Source of the DNA: Marasmius tenuissimus
Lineage: Eukaryota; Basidiomycota; Agaricomycetes; Agaricales; Marasmiaceae
NCBI GenBank assembly: GCA_029532415.1
Contig: JAQOTA010000053.1
Coordinates: 5,022,001-5,086,000 of the forward strand
Length of the DNA: 64,000 nt
Reading direction: 5' to 3'
Positions 32,161 to 45,247 of this stretch are shown piece after piece (the stretch's first letter is position 1; every line of letters starts with the position of its first letter). The notes beneath the pieces were generated by a model. The model saw nothing but the letters and a program-made list of their open reading frames with translations, did no database searches and was not told the DNA's origin. The translations under genes were made by a program, and so were the position numbers.

Positions 32161-35100
32161 CTATCCCATAAATCTGGAGCCACGCGGCGAGCGAGGTCCG
32201 AACAAGCCAGGACTACTTGATTCGGGGACGAGCAGGGTACTGGGTTCAATGGAAGGAGGTGTAGGATTATACAAGGGATCAGCTATGAAAAGGTATGTGT
32301 AAATTAGCTTGTGCCCTCGTAAACCCGCGATGCAAGTCACTTACGTTGCCATTGTGCCCATGAGTGTGTTTGAGTGCGGGGATCGGTTTGAGGTGGTGGT
32401 GGAGGTGGTGGGGCAGCTTCCTTTCTCTTTTTACGACTTGAGCGAGGATACACGGCCCTCCAGGCAGGTCTAGCAGCCGGCGGGTCTGCCGGCGGTGCTG
32501 GGGGACCTTCGGGAGGTGCAGGGGGGTCAAGAGGTGGTCCGCCAGGTTGACCGGGTGCAGGTTTCCTGGAGAAGTGTGAATCAGTCGCTCTTCATCAATC
32601 CCTTGTGTCAGACTCACCAGTCGCCTTCGAACTCGCCTCCAGGTCCATACTTGGATCGGATGCAAAGCAGGTATCCAATCTCGCTGTAGAGAACGTTAGA
32701 GAAGGTTTACTCGAGGGGCGATTGACGTACTGTTGCAGACCCCGTCTCTCCTCACGCAATTTCCCAACCTCGCCGAGTAGGATTCTCACCTCGGTCGCAA
32801 GGGCTTTACTGAACTCATCAAGGTACTATGCACGGAAATGAGTGAGTGTCGGAACGGATGATTGGCAGGGAAACTATACTCACGCCTTGCACGTTGAAGG
32901 GAATTTGCTCATCTGCAGTGGACCTCACGGCATCGAGTGTCTCTTGGTGGTGACGTTCGCAGTCCGCTCTCCAGTCTAAATAGGTTTATCAGCACGAGTT
33001 GGGAGTAATCAATGAAGCGGAGGCTCCTCACCATTAGACAATCTCTCGAGCAGTTCGCGTTGTTCCGCATTTTGTTTTCGCAGCTCTTCGATCATTTGCT
33101 CGAAGCCTGTAGAATAATCAGATCCCAAAATCAAACAACGGACAAGGGTGCCATACCCGGCCTTTCAGAATCAACAAGTCTCGCTTCCTCCGCCTTCTCC
33201 CGATCTGCCTGCATATCCTCCTGCATCTTGTTCATCATAGCAATGAGGTTAAGCATATCCTCATCCTTCTTAGCCCGCCTGTCCCTCTTCTCGTCATACC
33301 GTTCTTCCATCAGCCGCCTCTTCTCTTCGACAAGTGCCTGCTGCTCGTTCACAAGGTTCGTGATATCACCGAGCTGCTGTCGAATACCATCATCTCTTTC
33401 CTCCTGTTCCGCTCGTTGACGCTCCCTCAAGTCCGACTCATCGATCTCCCTCTGATGCCTCTCCTCATCTTGTCGTCTACGTTCATCCTCAAGTTCCGCA
33501 CGCACACGCGCCAATTCCTCTTCGAGGGCTTGAACACGTGCGTTATTCTCTTGCTCAGCAACAGCTCGAGCTTCCCTCGCTTCGTCTTCGAGACGTGCAC
33601 GTTCGGCCGCATATGCCTCACGCTCCCGAGCCATCTCTTCACGCTCCATATCAATGATCTCCCTAATTTCCCGACCATGCCGACTAGCCACCTCCATCAT
33701 CGTTGAAGCACGATCTGAGATATGCTCCCCTTCAAGGCCTTCGGGTTCAAGGATAGAACTCGGGCGACCAGGTGGAGGAACAGGGATTGGAGGCTCCTGC
33801 GGTGGAGGTACCATCCGAGCAGCTTCTTCCATCAGTGCTCGGCGCGTCTCAGCAGCTATTTCATCTCGTCGAGCCTCGTTATCCAAGAAGATACGTTGAC
33901 GATCTTCTTCATGTTCCCGGAATTGATGTTCCCTGTCGTCTTCAGCGTGTTGGGCATCTTCAGTGGTTCTCTGAAGCTGTCGTTCCATGTCATCCATACG
34001 AGCTAGGCGTTCTTCGGCTTCCTGCTCTGCATGGAGGTCTCGGATAGGCGTAACAGGCGTACGGGGAATATGTGTGCGCGAAGGGCTGCGAGCAGTGCGA
34101 GATGTGAGAGGAGGACTGTGAGCTGTTCGAGCAGGGCTTCGACCGCTTCGAGCAGTACGACCAGGACTATGAGCAGTACGGGCAGTACGACCCGGACTAT
34201 GAGTACGAGCAGTGCGGCCGGGACTATGGGTCCGAGCAGTACGAGCAGGACTGTAACCTGTACGAGCAGAGCGAGATGGCGGACGAGCGACGTGTGGCGG
34301 GTATTCCTCTGTAACCGAAACATCACGGTCTCGACCATCATCGCGGAACGATTCGATTGGAGAAGCCGATCTTGGTAGAGTAGGCGCATGAGTACGGTGA
34401 GTCGGAGCTCTGCTCAAGGCATGTTCCGTCGGCACCCTACCAGAGACGGGATAAGCTGGGTCATATACAGAATGCTGTAGTTCGTGGTCGCCACGATCAC
34501 CGGAATCTGGTGGAGAGGCTGAGTATAGTCAAGTATACAGAAAGGGGGGAAAAAAATACTTACGAGTTGGGTGAACAGTGGGAATTACATCGTGTTCCTC
34601 ATACTCAACCTCAGTAGGAACCCTTCCCAGCGTGGGACTACGGCCACCAGCACCAGAGCGCCCTGAAGGATGACGCCCAACGGGAGGCTGAACAGGGAGA
34701 ATTTCTGAAGGATGGCTTCCAGCATATCTACGACCAGGAGACGGCGACCGACTTGGAGCATATCCGGAACGGGGCTCGCCGTGACTGGGGCCACGACTAG
34801 GCGCATATCCAGTGCGAGGTTCCCCGTGACTAGGTCCACGGCTAGGAGCATGGCTGGGAGCATACCCAGTGCGAGGCTCGCCATGACTGGGTACGTAGCC
34901 CGTACGGGGTTCACCATGGCTGGGATCGTATACCGTATGTGGCGCACCCTGAGTGGGGACCAACACTACTGGAGCTTCGTGGCTGGTCCGGCGCGGAGAA
35001 TGACCGTCGTATGAGAGGCTAGCGCTACGACTACCACGGCGGCTTCTCCCGGTGCGATAGGGTCTGCCCCGTGAACCAGATCGACTACGACTATATCCAC

Positions 35101-38100
35101 GCCCACCTCGAGAATGGCGCCGTGGAGATCGAGAGTACCCCCGCGAATAACTGTCTCGGGAGTAGCGACCGCTTCGACCGCGAGGATATCTATCCCTATC
35201 CCTTCCGTAATGACGCGGTGTCCTCGAGCGATCGTATCCCGAATATTCAGGAGAATAAGAATAAGAACGGGAGTGCCGCCGACGCTCTCCGCGGTGGTGG
35301 TGGCGTCTATGCCGTCGATCTGGAGAGTAGCTTCGGCTTCGAGTTCGACTTCCGTGCCGTGTTGAGGGATGAGCTATGATGGTCGGCTCATGATGAGGGA
35401 TCATCATAGTCGGCTGCTGGCCAGGTATCATAGTTGGTTGCTGACCGGGCATCATCGTTGGCTGAGTACCAAGCATGGTGGGTTGTTGAGGGAACGCGGA
35501 TGGGTGGTGACTACTGCCAGGTTGCATCACGATTGTAGGAAGTGGCGCTTGAGTTCCAGCTTGAGTTGGTGGAACACCTTGCGAGGGCATCATTATGACT
35601 GGTGAATGCGAGCGACTGCGAGAGCGAGTTCGGGATCTTGACCTTGACCTTGACCTCTCGCGGGACGGTTGTATCACAACCGTGTGCCCTTGACCTGGCA
35701 TTGACATACCTGGCATAGGCATGCTTGGTATATGCATACCTGGCACAGGCATACCTGGGACGGGAACACCTGTGACAGGAACACCTGCTAGGGGTATACC
35801 GCCAGGACCATATGCAGTTTGGCCAGGGATAATGATGGGTGGAGGGGTCCTGCTTCTGGAGCGACTGTGCGAGCGAGTACGAGAGCGGGACCGAGGAACA
35901 TGATGGATGTGGTGTTCAGATTGTGGGACCCCGGTAGGAGGCATCTGTATGATCGTTGGGCCAGGAGCTTGATCTTGCCCCCTACGACTCGGAGAGCGCG
36001 AATAGCTAGTTCGTCTGGTGCGCCCTGTTCTGCCAGATCGCCCCGAACGGCTGGTGCCGGTGTGATAGTGAACCTCTGTTGGACCACGGCTTGGCCCGCG
36101 GCTTGGGCTCCTGCTTCTCGATCTGGAGCTTGATCTGGAGCTTGAAGAGCTTGAATGAGTACGAGATCCCTCCAGCCTGATGACGGTTTCACCAGGCGGC
36201 GGTACAGGATACATTGGAGCTGTAATGGGCATGCCCGGTGGTGGAACCATCATCGGAGGAATAGCACCTGGCTGACCTGGCTGACCGCTCGGAGGCACAT
36301 TGATAACTATAGGAGCAGGGGCACCAGACACATCGGGATGCCGAGGTGAGCCAGGGCGCATTGTAGGAGTGATAGTAACGATTGGTGGGGACCCTGGAGG
36401 TGGAACATGGAGGATATCGGTATGAGGGCTATGAGTTCGACTATGCGTCCGACGCGAACGAGTACTTGGATGTCGTGAAGGATGAGTCCTGTGGCTTCGA
36501 GAGGACCGAGACCGGGAATGACGACTGGCGCCACTTGAACTAGTACTAGAACTGCTACTGCTGCTCCCACCACCGCTGGGTGACATTTGTTGAACAGGAA
36601 TATGCGTGACTGTTGGTGGTGGGAAATGGGATTGTTCCGGGATGAAGGGTGCATCCACACCCGTCATCGGTACACCGGTGTGGGGCACAGGCATGCCCAT
36701 AGGTGGTTGCCCGAGCCCATCCATCGGAATAACAGGCGCAGGTCCATGGCCGCCTGGTTGATGTATCACGAGTGGCTGAGGGAACTGTGGTTGTCCCATA
36801 GCACCCACGCCACCCGTAGTTTGAGGTACAACACCGGGTATGATGGGAGGCTCTTGTTGTCCAAAGCCTGTGGCCTGATGAGGGATGACGGGGGGCTCTT
36901 GTACTTGTGGGAAATGGGGGAAGAAACCTATCGGTTGGCCTGCCATAGAGGGTACCGGTGCCGTCATCGGAGGATGAATGCTTTCCTCCTCTGACGATAT
37001 GGTCGTTCCAGATCCATCATCCATACTCCTTGGTCGGCCTCCTACCGATCAGGTATCAGTGAGAAAGGCGAATAATCAATGTCAGCAAGACTCACCCTGC
37101 ATGAGATGTTCCATCTGTTCCCTGAGGTCATTGATGTTAGCAAGAACGCCACGCAGTTCACGTTGCCTGTCTGTAACATCCTGCTCTAACCAACGATTGA
37201 GGTCCGACATGTAGCGTAGTAATTCGCGAGTTTGCATCCCATTGTTGACGATCACGTCTCGTATGGCCTAAGAGAAGGTAAGCAAGCACTGTTAACGAGG
37301 ATGAAAATGACCCACGTCGTTTTGCTCCAAGAGTCGATCAAGCCCAGGTACAACAACCTACAAACTTATCAGAGACCATTTTCTTATACCTAAAAGAAGA
37401 CCCACCGGTCCTGAAGGCATCGGCACATATGCATAGCCTCCTTGTGCACCTTGTCCAGCACCAGGTTGTCCCGGCGGGGGGGGAGGCTGCTGTTGGTCAG
37501 TGGGAGTGGTTCTGAACATTCCAGGAGGCGGAACTCCACTAGGGCCAACTATGGGTCCTTGAGGCTCTACTTCGGTATGACCAGGCTAGAGAAACCATCC
37601 TCAGCACATGGCAGAAACTAGATGTGAATCAACGAACCGGGTAATACCAGCTTGGACCAGATGGTGAGGTTCTCCCACCAAGCACTGTTGGAGGTGCAGT
37701 CCTACGACCCGCTTCAGTACCGGGATACTAGATAGTAGAAAGTATTAGGATGATTAAGAGAGAAAAGGCGAAGCGGACGAACGGGGATTGGCTGAGGAGG
37801 GGGACCTGGGTGGCGGAGAGGTCGCGTTTGAGTTGGAGTAGGGGTCGCCTCTTCACGTTCACGGCCAGGATCAGCCATTTCCGTTATGGGAGTGGCAGGC
37901 GGAGGAGCTTGTTGACGAAACGCAGGCGGGGGAGCCGCTGGTTGCTGCGCGTGATGTTGGTCTTCGGGTTCTTCTGGTACTACTGGTTGCCGCCTCGTCG
38001 CTGGATGGGGTATGTGCATGTAGGAGGACGGTGGCGGTGCCGTATATACTCTGTCAGGTAAGGGTATCGTGATGTCAATGGGTGGGCTGGGTGTTCCCTC

Positions 38101-41100
38101 CCCAGGTACAATAATACTCAGAGATCTGATAGACCTGACAGCCTCTGGATGATGGATAGGAGGTCCGCTTGGCCTCTCAGCCTGGGACAGTATCTGATCA
38201 AGCTGCTGTGCTAGTGTTGGGCCACTTGGTACCTGGTGGCGCGGCATTGGAGCCAGTGCTGGGCGACCGCTGCTCCAGTTACGGAGAAGTTCGTCGATAT
38301 CAAGGTCTGAAATGGTTTCGGCAGCGTCGCGGTCATCCGTCGTTGGCGGCGGGGGAGGTTGCGGCATCATGACTGGCCGGTCAACAATGACTGGAGCAGG
38401 CTGTGGAGGGGGTTGACGACTTTGCTCGGCCAACTGGTGCAATAAACCCTCGACGCGATTCAGGCGATCCAACAGTTGAGTATTATCAAACGTGGGTGTC
38501 GGTCTTTCCCGAAGCTGATCGAGAAGGTGGTTTGTCGAGAGCTGACCATCCCAAAGAGCACGGACTTGCTCTCTTATCTCGCCAAGCAGTGGAATGGGGT
38601 TCGGAGCGCTGGGTGGCACGACAGTCGATATCGTCGATGGTGAAGTTGAGATAGGGGGAGGGGTAGGTGTAACTGATGCTGGTACCTGGAGAGAGTCCGA
38701 TATCGTGGACGGAGAAGGGGCGCTGGAGGTGGAAGTGAAAGAAGAGCTGGTCAACGATGGGCTCGACCCGTCGCTGAAGCTCGGAATCGGAGAATCCGCC
38801 CTTGATGTCCCGTACAGCTCCCAATCCTCAGAATGATGAGAGGACAAGAAGGACATGCTGCTCGCAGAGCTAGTAGCGCGGCTAAGTCCACTAACGCTGC
38901 GACTACCGCTGAGAGGTGGCAGGTCTACTGAATAAACAGGTTCCCTTGGTCCCCTCGGTCGAGTGAGAGACACACCACGAGAGACTTCCCTGCCTGAGTC
39001 GCTAGTACCAATACGTTCTTCCGCGTAACGAGTGGGAGGCTGATGCAGGAAATCGGCGATGTTTCGGAGTTCGCTCTGCAGGTCGTGCAAAGTATGCCCC
39101 ATTTCCCGGTTTTCATCCCCTCTGTTCTGGTCGTATCGACGAAGCTCGTCAATGAGTTCGTTGAGCTCGCGCGAGTAGTCAGGCCCTTTGGGTTCAGAGG
39201 GTTGACCACCCTCTATCGAATAGCTGGCAATGGAACCGAGGTAAGGAGAAGACTCCGATGGTATCGTCCGCAAGGTAGACCGTGTAGATGGCGTGTCGCC
39301 ACGAGGGGTCGAAATGCTGACGCTGACGGAAGGCGTGGTGGCCAAGCTATGCACACTCGCAACGGAACGCTATATAGATAGAACATGAATTCAGTTACTG
39401 TCTCAAAGCAGTCAACAAAAACATACCGCGGAAGACCTAGGCGTGGCCAACAAACTAGGTTCTGTCGAGATTTGAGACATTCGATCTATACTTGCGGTTC
39501 TTCCCTCATCACTGTCCACTTCGATAGGTGAGCTTGAAGTGATCAGCGACGAACTAACACTCGTTCGAGATACTGAGCGGGACAACATAATCCCCAACAA
39601 CGACGGTTCCGTAAACACCAAGCTACTCGGGGTGGTTGCCTCGGAGGGCAAATCCAAAGAAGGTGGGGGAGGGAGAACCCGTGATAGCTCAAATTCGTGA
39701 GATGGAACTCGTCCTATGCTCGTGACCGTAGGTGTCTCGGGAATGGTACTGATCCTATCAATCGACGATTGGGAAGCGGTAGCTCGCAAAAAGGAGGTCT
39801 CGAAAGAGTGGTCTGGTCCCTCTTGCAACGCAACACTCCTCATACTGGGAGACGGCAGAAGCTGCGAGGAGTCGAAAGAAATGTTTGTCTCACTGGCCCA
39901 TCGAGGGGAAGCAGGCGGAGAGCTTGCAGGTTCGGAAGGTACGGTTGTGGATGGCAATGTCGGCGGTATAGTGGGGGTGAGACTTGACTCGGTGGTCAGG
40001 GTTCTTCTACGCACTCGGACTGCTGTTGGTGCGACCGAGGTAGGCACCTGCAGCGACTGCAGCTCCGACGAAGAGGAGCTCGAGTATGGCGTGCTCGAGT
40101 ACGGCGAGGAAGCAGTGATCACCGATGACGAAGCTTCTGTGGGGGTCAGTGCCACGGAGGTGGTGGGTGGTTGAGCACTGGTTGGTGGTGCGGTACTCTC
40201 AATGCTATCTGTGAAGTGAATAGACGACACATCTTCAATCGTCTCCGGTAGAGCCGACTCGCTGGGAACGCTTGGCGAACGCGTGAGCTCAATACTGGTC
40301 TCTGTCGATGGCGGCGGCAAAGGAATGCTTGTGGCTGTAGATGGAGACGGCGAGATCTGGATCTCAGACTCGGATGCTACGGAGGATGGTAATGGCACAT
40401 CCTCTGGACGAACCGGCTCGTCCGTCACCATAGAGATTGAAATAGAGGCTGCGCGGGGGGAGGGAATTGCGGTTGAAATCAAGCTTGATATGGTGGCGAC
40501 ACTGGGTGGGCTTCGCACAACAATGGGGGGCTCCTCGACGTCTGTAAGGAGTTCAATCTCCGAAGTCGAAACCCTGGGGGTACTTTGCTCACTCGGGATC
40601 ACCCCCAATTCGCTGGGGCACAGCTCCGCTGTTTGGAACCGAGTAGACTGTGAGCGAGTCGTTGCGGGTTCTGAAGCCGTCTTGTAGTCTTCAAGGGAGC
40701 CTTCACTCGCAGTGCTGTACAACGATGGAATGGACGGCAACGATTCGAAGGAGGCGATGGATGGAGATCGTGCCGATGCATACTCCGAGGCGGAGGGAGC
40801 CGTGGCAAAATTTTCATCGCCCGAATCCCTTACCGAAGCAGGTATTGAAGGTAGAGGGATGGTGGTGTCGATTGAAGTTGAGGTATAAGTGATCGTACGC
40901 CCCGTGAGCTCAGAAAGATCTGAGGAGGGGCAGATGTCGTATCCCGTTTCACTGGACCGGTTTCCGCTCAAAGGACCTGTGCCAGAGATGCTCCCATTCT
41001 CCTTGTCGCTTGTTTCGTCGCTACCAGAAGGCTGATAGCCACTTCCGCTGCCACTTGCTCCACTTCTCCCGCTCGACGAGTGACCGAACGAAGACGTCCG

Positions 41101-43933
41101 AGCTCTCCTCCTGACCTCCCTTGTACGACTAAGTGAAGTTGTCGTGGTGGTTGGCGTGTACGTGTAAGGAGTCGACGAGCTATACGGGCTGGTGCTTCTT
41201 GTATACGGGGAAGATGCGTACGTGAGCGTGTTCGTGGCCGTGTAGGGCGAGCCAGTGAAAGCAGTTGTCCTGTAAAACAACTATAAGCAAACGACCAAAG
41301 TAAATGATCCTCGAATACTCACCTAGTATATGGGCTCTCGGTGTAAGCATAAGTCCCCGTGTAAGTTCCCGAATCATGTGAATCGCCCAGCATACTCGCG
41401 CTCTCGGTTCCACGGTAAGACAAAGTCGAGGTAGGTCCTCGTGTGTCCGAGGTAATCCCAGTGACTGTTCTTCCATTCGTACCCGTCCACGATCCCGTCC
41501 CACTTTGCGTATATCCAGTATATCCCGTAGTCTCCGAAACTCCAGCCTTGATGTAAGGCGCAGTGTAGGTTCCCGAGCCAGAAGGAGTGAATGTCTCCGT
41601 ATAGCTCCTCGTCCTGGAGTCATACGAATCGGCAGACGAGTATCGAGAGCTTCGAGGAGTGCCAGAGCTGGCAGACAAGAACCGTTCCTCCTCCTCGCCG
41701 CTCGATCCCACGTATCGCCTGTTCGTCTGGAAATCGTTCCCAAGATCCGTCATACTACCGCTTCTCCTCAAACGAGTGCTGGACCTTCTTCCGGTGATGG
41801 CCCTCGAGTCGCCAGGATAGATGTAGTCATCCCCGCTGATTACGGTATCGTCGACTGTCCTATCGTGATGCGAGGACATGAAGACTGAAGAACGTCTCCT
41901 GACACCACGCTCCTCGTCGGAGAACGACACGTATTTTCCGCTCGACGCACTCGAAGCCTTGCTGGGGGACGTCCGACCAGAACGTCCTGATTCAGACGCG
42001 TACATATCGTCGATTTCAGGAATGTCCGCGATTGGGGGAACGAAAACGGTGCTTCTACTACCTGCAGATGCACTACTGCTGGCAGTGGAGGCACTAGAGC
42101 GTGATTCAACCGACATAATGGTGCGAATCGAGCCGGTAGGAGATCGAGAGCGTGTAAACGATGGTGTGAGGGAAGGAGTACGCGACAGCGGTGTCGGAGG
42201 GTTGTTGATGGCTTCCCTGTTTGTAGAAAATACGATTGAGAACATTCAACAGTTTCCAAAACCGCAGGGAACTCACCAAATGCGCCCAATCCATCTTTGG
42301 CGTTCGACAAGACTCTCACACGCCAGCCGTTCCACGCCATCGCCATAAACCATCCAAAACGGCACCAAAGAGTCAACCATCGCGTCTGATTCGCCCCTTG
42401 ACCGACTAGTGGCATCTTGCTCTCGGGCTGCAATAGCGCCAACATCGTCTCTTGCCCTTGGGTGACTAAGACTGAGTGCACTTTCGACCGTTAAACAGTT
42501 CATCAGGTCGAGTTGAACCACAGCCCTACCCATCGGGGCTCGCTCCCCCGACGAAGTTGGGGCAATCCAAGATAAGAGAAGGGTATTTCTGAAAAGCAAA
42601 GCCTGGCATCTTTGCCACAAGAAAGGCGGCGACGTGTGGACATTGAGGTAATATAGATTGCCCAAGTGTAGGGGCTGAGAACGAAGACAACAAGGCGTGA
42701 GAACAGATTACCCAATGATCACCAAAAATAGTAACTCACCGTTTCGTTGCTATTGCCGCCCAAAAATCTGCTCAGCTCACCGACGTCGATTCCAACGCTA
42801 TTGCCGCTCGCCGCACTTTGACGATCACCTTCCCCAGACATACGACCGCTCGCGCGTCTGCGAAGATCAAAAAGGCCATCTCCTTCTCCCGGGCGAGTAG
42901 AATGCCCAGCAACTGGAGTCTCGCTGTCGCGTCGCAATTGACGAGACTCCGGAGTAGGGGAGACACTAGCGCTCGAGACCGAGCCGCCTCTAGCGTGTCC
43001 TTTGGTAGGGGTGCGCTCTTTCCAGAGCGCTACAATATTTCGAACACTGGAGAGAGGACTTCTCGGCGCCGTCTGCTCGGGCCTTCGCAAAGTATTCCCA
43101 GGTGCGTGTTCGGTGGTTCCAGAACCAGTAGCAGTACCTGTCTGCGTAGCGGTAGGTGTAAAGGTTGTGAGAGTGGTGGGTGTAATACCGGTGGAAGTGA
43201 ACGTGGAAGCGCCAGTCGCGGTCGAAGGTCGCAGAGGAGGCGACAACAACGTCGAGTAGGTGGCAGTTGGTGTTTGAGAACGAGTATAAGATGATGATGT
43301 TGCAGAGAGCTTTGTGGGCGAGCTTGAACGAGAACCCGAGCCTGTTGAGCTCGTTGCCTCGAAAAGCCCGATAAGTTCGTTAGCCCTCCCCGGTGGTGGC
43401 AAATCTCTAACCCCAGGATCGGTTGTAGACCTTCCATGACCACCGGGTGAGCGAGGAACAAACGCAGAGCGTGGACGTGCTGGTATTGTGGTGCCCTGCG
43501 ACGAAACACCCGAGACTGGACGTGATTCGGTGCGTTCTGTCCTTTCGGTGATATGACTGAGCCGTATACGGGGGTCGTTGGAAGGAGGAGGATACCGAGG
43601 GATTTGAGATAGTATTGGAGAATGGGATCCAAGAAGAGTAGGAAGTGAGGAAAATGATTGGGAACCAGAGAACCCACTTGGAGTAGCTGTGTATGAGTAT
43701 GATCCCGTTCCTGTGTATGATCCATATCCGGTCGACGAATACGAAGAAGGTGCTTGCCCAGGTGGATTTGAGGAGCTAGATGACCATGTCGACACCGCCT
43801 GCTCAGTGTCGTCTAGCTCATCGTCCAAATTGTTCAGAGTGGCTTCGACCTCGTCGATGGAATTGGAATCTTCATACGAATCATCCGAAAAACTTCGGGT
43901 ATCTGTTCTAGGGGATCTTGATAATCTGTACAT
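32161..43933 (-). CDS. Giant PH-domain, serine/proline/RS-rich protein (3636 residues)
   Basis: Seventeen exons join without a stop: 43933-42740, 42674-42277, 42216-41323, 41269-39427, 39369-37783, 37727-37638, 37585-37406, 37357-37316, 37267-37096, 37041-34564, 34518-33157, 33106-33032, 32975-32884, 32825-32731, 32683-32618, 32565-32345, 32282-32161. Residues 399-535 form a PH domain (GNLYYLNVHTSPPFLWQ, FWMVYGDGVERLACES, RWIGRIWEAI). Residues 536-1970 are Ser/Thr/Pro-rich and look disordered. About 2065-2130 is a short helical segment (VVPGLDRLLEQNDAIRDVI). About 2200-2950 is proline-rich with arginine-serine repeats and tandem PSHGEPRTGYAPS units. About 3150-3500 is a long coiled coil (EEERLARMDDMERQL, REEMAREREAYAAERARL). 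The end has GYLLCIRSKYGPGGEFEGDW, a polyproline run and GPRSPRGSR. PH domains usually bind phosphoinositides. A membrane- or cortex-linked scaffold is plausible but inferred. Confidence 0.87.
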
Positions 43934-45247
43934 TCGACGCGCTGAACCCTCTCCTATGGAGGTTGTTTGAAATTGACCTTGTCAGGCGGAAGTAAAAGTC
44001 AACATTGGAGGTAGAACAAGAAGTAAGTCTTGTCGCGCACCTTGGCTTGACTAAAGCTTCTCTTGAAGGTGTTTGCTTGACTTTGATTGACCTTGAGGAG
44101 AGAATTTAGAGCTCGCTGTTCATAACGCCGTTGACGGACTAAACGAGAGGACAGTCAACAACTATTGAACATTGAGCTCGAATTTAGGGCAGGTCAGCTC
44201 GTGGCCGCGTATTGTCACGTGGGTGTGTTGAACTACCCCGGCAAGATCGGGCCGCCGTCGCGTGTTTTCCTCGTGCCAACTTACGCCGTCAAGTCTCGAC
44301 GTCGTTCGGTTGCATGCCAGGCTTAGGCCACTATTAGTATATTCACCTCATTGCTAAACTTCCTCGATTATGCAGCCTTTAGAGACGCCATTTGAAATGA
44401 TCATCCCTCTTGGAGTGAACTTGAATTTTTAGGTGGCCATAACTTGAGCAGCGGTAATCAGCCTTCCGACTTGCCTCCAGATCTCGCAATTCCCAAGTGT
44501 CCAACTTGGAACAAAACGAATACCTCAAGGTCTCCGACTAGAATGAACAATTACTTACAACGGCTGCCCTAAAAGTTCCGTGCGGTAGCGGCACGAAAAC
44601 AACGCCAGACGCACATTAACTTCGTAAGCCTCCGCAGTTGTAGGATTTATTCTGATAGCGATTCTCAGACAGCCTTGAGAGTGTTTTATTCATGTGGTCT
44701 ACATTTGTGCCATGTCAGATATTGAGCATTCTAGCCGTACACGTATCTATAGGATGCACTTGACACTAGTCTCATGAATCCAGACTGACGATATCAATTG
44801 GTGCACCTACACACGTCTGTTTGTTGTCGAGTCAAACCTGTTTCCACTCCGCCTCCCATCGAAATTCCTACAATCACCACCTAAGAGCTGCACCGTTGAA
44901 TCCAGCCATGAGCCTCAGAGCGTCCAATCTAGACAGGGACCACGACGAACGCAACGCTTGCAACAGAAACAATGGAGTCGGGTTTACGACAACAAATTGT
45001 GATGTATATTCGACTTGCTTCCATACAGAAGCACCGCCATCAGTTACATTCGGTACGTATCGACACTCTAGGTATGCTTGGAAAGTCCGTCAAGGCTGAC
45101 ATTAAGATGGGAATAGTAATAAGACACATGTATCAAGAAATTGTCAAGCAGATACGGGAGGGGCGAAGGAAAGGCAAGCAACAGAGAATACAAAAGCTCA
45201 AGCAACTTCCCTGTAAATGTTCCCATCCCCACAAAATGGTAGGTAGA
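43934..45247. other. Intergenic, 1.3 kb
   Basis: Promoter region of the giant gene and 3' region of the membrane protein. The motif at about 44766-44796 (CTAGTCTC then CCAGACTGACGATA) repeats one at about 5463-5492. Short plus-strand frames at 44821-45463 have no recognisable product and the last runs antisense into the membrane-protein gene. Confidence 0.4.

Noticed and set aside
33416..36994. Long plus-strand open frames opposite the giant gene
   Set aside because: Antisense shadows caused by the biased Ser/Arg/Pro codon pattern on the minus strand.
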